A stretch of 64,000 bases of DNA. Source: Terriglobus sp. TAA 43. Lineage in GTDB: Bacteria > Acidobacteriota > Terriglobia > Terriglobales > Acidobacteriaceae. The first letter of the stretch is position 1; the number at the start of each line of letters is the position of its first letter. The notes below the pieces were generated by a model. It saw only the letters and a program-made list of their open reading frames with translations. It was not told the DNA's origin and made no database searches. The translations under genes and the position numbers were made by a program. Shown one piece after another: positions 60,577 to 64,000 of the stretch. Where the stretch lies: contig NZ_JUGR01000005.1 of NCBI RefSeq assembly GCF_000800015.1, positions 30,226 through 94,225 of the forward strand, in the 5' to 3' direction.

Positions 60577-61572
60577 ATGAACGATTGGGCCGAGTTTCGC
60601 CATTTTCGATATCTGCTTGTCATTCTCGAGAAGCAAGGTTTTCGAGTCGCAGCGGAAGAGCTGAACTCATCACAACCAAATCTCACCGTCCAGGCACGGC
60701 AGTTCCAAGAGAACGCTGCCGTTCGCCTATTTCGCAAATCAAGAAACGGAAGAATTCGGCCTACCGAAACGGGGCTTGCCTTTATCGCACTGGCTCGCCT
60801 CTTACTGACTACCCGAGACGAAGTCGTGGAAGCACTTCGCGCAATCGAACGCGGTGAAGTACGTGCGCTTCGAATCGGCTGCAATCACTGGGCGGATCTG
60901 AACGTTTTCCGTGATCTATGCGCCATACATCGAGAGATCATTCCATCCTGCACAATTCTTCCGACGTACGAAGACATCGCTCTCCTCGCTGAAGCGGTAT
61001 TGACGGGAGAACTCGATGCCGCGGTCGTCTCGTTGCCTCTCGAACATTCCGATCTCCACATCGAAGAAATCCGGAAAGAACGTTTAGTGGTTTGTCTGCG
61101 TAAGGACGATCCATTAGCTCTCAAGATCGCGATACCCCCTTCAGACTTACAAGGAAAGCTTTCGGTTCTCTTCAGTCCACACAGACATCCTGGAGCTCAT
61201 GAACGCCTCCTCGAACTTCTAAGTGAAGCCGGGCTTAGCGTTTCGGAGTATTCCGTCGCTTCAAATCTCTTGGAGATTCAAATGCTCGTAAAGGACGGTC
61301 ACGGTGTTGCACTGGTACGGGAGGGAAGTGTCCTTGATGCGGAGCTAACAACCCGTCCCGTTGCGGGCGTGACCTGGACTGTAGACACTGCGATCATCTA
61401 TCGAGCGAGCCAACATCCCAAGACGATTCCTGTCGCTCTCAGGACATTACAACAACGATATAAGCAGCAAGAGAAGATGATTGTTGTTCCGAAGCGCCCA
61501 CCACAGCCATCGAGCACCGCATTGCGTGACGACATTCCTCGTTCGAGAGACCTTGGAAGAAGAGCAAGCTAA
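60577..61572 (+). CDS. LysR-family regulator of the integrated element
   Basis: The preferred start is ATG 60577 (331 residues), which begins just before the HTH (FRHFRYLLVILEKQGFRVAA, EELNSSQPNLTVQARQFQEN); ATG 60502 is an in-frame alternative. The co-inducer domain follows (LRIGCNHWADLNVFRDLCAI, LDAAVVSLPLEHSDLHIEEI, MLVKDGHGVALVREGS). LysR genes in this position, next to trbC, are common in integrative conjugative elements of soil bacteria and may control transfer. Divergent from the AlpA-like gene across 307 bp. Confidence 0.88.
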   Translation: MNDWAEFRHFRYLLVILEKQGFRVAAEELNSSQPNLTVQARQFQENAAVRLFRKSRNGRIRPTETGLAFIALARLLLTTRDEVVEALRAIERGEVRALRIGCNHWADLNVFRDLCAIHREIIPSCTILPTYEDIALLAEAVLTGELDAAVVSLPLEHSDLHIEEIRKERLVVCLRKDDPLALKIAIPPSDLQGKLSVLFSPHRHPGAHERLLELLSEAGLSVSEYSVASNLLEIQMLVKDGHGVALVREGSVLDAELTTRPVAGVTWTVDTAIIYRASQHPKTIPVALRTLQQRYKQQEKMIVVPKRPPQPSSTALRDDIPRSRDLGRRAS

Positions 61573-61590
61573 GCAAGAGAAATCGTTTGC

Positions 61591-61770
61591 TTATTTGGCG
61601 ATGTACGCATTCAGTCCGACGGTGATCGGCTTTCCATTCACCGTTGCGTCGGACGTCACATTGCCGCCGCTCGTCGCCACCAACATTGTCTTTCCACTCT
61701 TCGATTTGGTCGGCGTCTCCAGCATGGGAATCCGGATGACGAGTTCGTTTCCTTCTATCGTGACTTGCAT
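61591..61770 (-). CDS. Small conserved-looking protein of the mobile element
   Basis: The ATG at 61770 after AGAGGA gives 59 residues: a beta-rich small protein beginning MQVTIEGNELVIRIPMLETP, then SGKTMLVATSGGNVTSDATV and GKPITVGLNAYIAK. Small proteins with this pattern are found in conjugative elements near LysR and trb genes, but I know no function. No signal peptide. Convergent with LysR (18 nt between stops). Confidence 0.65.
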   Translation of the reverse strand: MQVTIEGNELVIRIPMLETPTKSKSGKTMLVATSGGNVTSDATVNGKPITVGLNAYIAK

Positions 61771-62004
61771 CGATGTCCTCTCGTTCAACACAACCAGAAT
61801 AGCGGTCCTTCTGCCTTGTTGGAATCATGGCTCATTCGCTCTGAATTTCCCAACACGATGAGAGGAACAAAGCGAACAGCAATGGCTGTCGAATCACGTG
61901 ATAATTGGCAACGATCAGCTGATACGGAAAACGTATTGGACGGATTGCGCAAGGTTTTCCATCATCACGGCATATCCCAGCTCACTTAGCTGGCGGAGGT
62001 GCCA

Positions 62005-63996
62005 ATGTTATCGAATTCCTCTACCGCAGTTGCGCAGCGATCAGAATGCTGCTCCAAGCGATTTGCTCATCATCCCGCGATCCACCGGCCTCAGTCAGCC
62101 ACGAGCATGACGCGGGCCGTGCTTTTCATTCTTCTCGTCACCGGTGCGGCTCATGCTCAGGGAACGATGGACTTCTCCGGGGCTCAGACGCTGATGGGAA
62201 CCTTCAAGACGTTCGCGATGTATGCGGGTGCCGTCATCTGCTTAGGTGGTCTGATCTTTGCCGGCATCCGGATGATGTCGGGGAGATTTCAGGCTTCGAA
62301 ATCTGGCTTTAAAACTTTGATCAAGCCTGATGTTGTCCTCAACGTGCAAGGGGCAATTGCACTCAACTTCTCACTACCCATCGGTGCGAGATCAGAGAGC
62401 ATCACGGTTGAAGCCGGGGCGTCCCTTCTCAATACGACAGACGCCTCCGTGAGTACTGTGGTCGATCGAAGATTCGTAGCTAACATTCCTCTCAATGGCC
62501 GCAGCTTCCAAGACCTCATCTCGATGACTCCGGGCGTTGTATCGCAGAGCCCTCAGGCTAATCAGGCAGTAGGTGCCAATGGAGACTTCAGCGTCAACGG
62601 CCAACGCGGCGAGAGCAACTACTACACTGTAGATGGCGTTAGCGGGAACGTATCGGCGGGTGCTCCGAATGGTGGTCCACAGGCTGCGACGAGTGGCTCG
62701 GTAGGAGCGACGTCTGCTCTCGGAACGACGCAGAGCCTCATCTCAGTGGATGCGTTGCAGGAGTTCCGCGTTTCAAGCTCCTCGTACTCAGCAGAGTTTG
62801 GGCGTTCACCGGGTGGTCAGTTTTCGCTGCTCACACGTTCTGGCACCAAAATGTTTCACGGCACGGCGTTTGACTACCTCCGCAACAACTTCTTCGACGC
62901 CAATAACTGGTTCAATGATCACTACGGAACAGGAGCAACAGCTCTTCGACAGAATGACTTCGGCGGAACACTGGGTGGCCCCATACCTTTGCCGCACTCT
63001 CTCACGCAAGCACATCCACTGTACTTCTTCGGTTCTTATGAAGGTCTTCGCCTCACACTTCCGCAGGCCGCTTCGATTCAGTATGTCCCCAGCACAGCGA
63101 TGAGACAGGCGACATTGTCTGCACTCCAACCGGTTATGAATGCGTTTCCGCTTCCGACTCCTGGCGGCATCACGTATGCCAGCGGGCTCTCGCAATTCAT
63201 CGAAGGCTACTCACTTCCGAGCAAGATCGATTCGACCAGCATTCGTCTCGACAACGCCATCTCACCGAAGCTCAGTGTGTTCTTCCGTTACAGCGATACA
63301 CCAAGCTCGCTCCAGTCACGATCCTTGTCCGCACTTACCACGACAGCCTTCGGCACACAGACCTTCACCGCGGGAGCGACCAGCCAGTTCACGAATAACG
63401 CCAACAATGAATTCCGGTTTGGCTATGCGAGCAGTAATTCCGCCAATGGAGCAACGATCGATTCGTTTGGCGGTGCCGTTCCTGTCGATCTCAATGCTGC
63501 TCTTGGCAACGAAACAGCCGGTACTCCGGCGAGTGTCATGGAGATGGTCTTTCCTGGCACAGGGAACTCCATCCTCCAGGTCGCGTCGACGGTCAATGAG
63601 AGTCATCAGTGGAACCTTGTCGATACGTTCAGCTTGAGCCTGGGACAGCACCAACTGAAGTTTGGTGTTGACTATCGCCACATCCAATCACCGATTAGTC
63701 CTTCGTCACCCAGTGTCTCCGCGATCTTCCTCTCGTCATCGGCTGTCACCAAAGGCGTCGCGGACTACGGCATTCTTACCCGGAAGCTAGGAGCCACACC
63801 GGTGCTGAATGAGACAGCGGTCTTCGTCCAAGATGAATGGCGGGTGTCGTCGACTTTGAATCTTTCTGGTGGCCTTCGCTGGGAAGTCAATCCCGCTCCT
63901 ACCGAAGCGCACGCCACGCGATGTCCGCAAATAGTGCGCGATGGCATCGCGCAGTGGTGGATAGCCACTTCCATCTGCCGGTGTATCAAGCCATGA
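62005..63996 (+). pseudogene. trbC (VirB2-like pilin) fused in frame to a TonB-receptor fragment
   Basis: The ATG at 62005 follows GGAGG; an internal ATG at 62107 starts the recognisable TrbC: signal peptide (MTRAVLFILLVTGAAHAQ) and hydrophobic pilin core FKTFAMYAGAVICLGGLIFA then GIRMMSGRFQ. At about 62290 the sequence changes to the inside of an Oar-like receptor (SKSGFKTLIKPDVVLNVQGA, LPLNGRSFQ-type plug as IPLNGRSFQDLISMTPGVVS, then barrel LRWEVNPAPTEAH). Receptor similarity ends near 63908 and the frame stops at 63996. The receptor fragment lacks its own signal peptide and most of its barrel, and trbC lacks its C-terminus, so both are probably non-functional. Confidence 0.75.
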
Positions 63997-64000
63997 CCTG
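63921..64000 (+). CDS. trbD/VirB3-like gene, 5' end only
   Basis: After the receptor fragment, another frame opens at ATG 63921 and reads through to the window edge, including VVDSHFHLPVYQAMT. HLPVY followed by a short helix is typical of the start of TrbD/VirB3 inner-membrane proteins, which follow trbC in trb operons. Only 26 codons are visible and no clear ribosome site is seen. Confidence 0.4.
   Translation, partial: MSANSARWHRAVVDSHFHLPVYQAMT

Noticed and set aside
62806..63195. Minus-strand open frame inside the receptor fragment
   Set aside because: It is a shadow of the receptor reading frame, with Arg/Cys-rich random composition.
1..64000. CRISPR arrays, rRNA genes, insertion sequences with terminal repeats
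   Set aside because: No regularly spaced long repeats, no rRNA sequence and no transposase were seen. The only mobile-type enzyme is the tyrosine recombinase.

Overview
The window looks like chromosome from an Acidobacteriota member of the Terriglobia (Terriglobus, Granulicella or Edaphobacter-like). The basis is three full Oar-type TonB-dependent receptors with an N-terminal carboxypeptidase-like domain, many secreted glycan-active enzymes, CRTAC1/ASPIC-type proteins, and the style of the mobile element at the right end. The species assignment is inference from gene content only.

1-10.3 kb is a galactoside-utilisation locus on the minus strand: a LacI regulator and a sodium/solute symporter, a GH35 beta-galactosidase, a TonB-dependent receptor, a TPR protein and the start of a second GH35/42-like glycosidase. 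Three 14-bp LacI-type operators (TGAATYCGTATACA) lie before the receptor and the GH35 gene and tie the locus together. 10.4-15.2 kb is a three-gene secreted operon: an ASPIC/UnbV repeat protein, a five-haem cytochrome with C-terminal TPRs, and an unknown exported protein. 15.2-18.8 kb is pantothenate/CoA synthesis (panD divergent from panB-panC-coaBC).

18.8-29 kb holds an APC permease, an ArgH-superfamily lyase, a second TonB receptor, a ROK repressor and a large PIG-L family protein, probably an uptake and catabolic module. 29-31.8 kb has a secreted glycerophosphodiesterase, a sialidase-like protein and an AhpD-like protein. 31.9-38.7 kb is an exported redox island: two paralogous TlpA-like thioredoxin proteins flank two CHRD proteins, two c-type cytochromes and a stand-alone DsbD N-domain protein. 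38.7-45.5 kb holds a sulfatase, a membrane-anchored regulator and a third TonB receptor, with matching inverted repeats on both sides of the regulator. 45.6-50.1 kb is a D-amino-acid module (GntP permease, RidA, D-aminoacylase, DSD1-like PLP enzyme).

50.2-58.5 kb is a complete Kdp potassium system (kdpF, A, B, C, E plus a 32-residue membrane ORF). The sensor KdpD is split into two genes placed head to head, and four 11-bp repeats sit upstream of the structural operon. From 58.6 kb, tRNA-Val(CAC) marks the edge of an integrative element: a tyrosine recombinase with a broken N-terminus, an AlpA-like protein, a LysR regulator, a small protein and the start of a trb conjugation operon. That operon is interrupted by about 1.6 kb of TonB-receptor sequence fused in frame to trbC.
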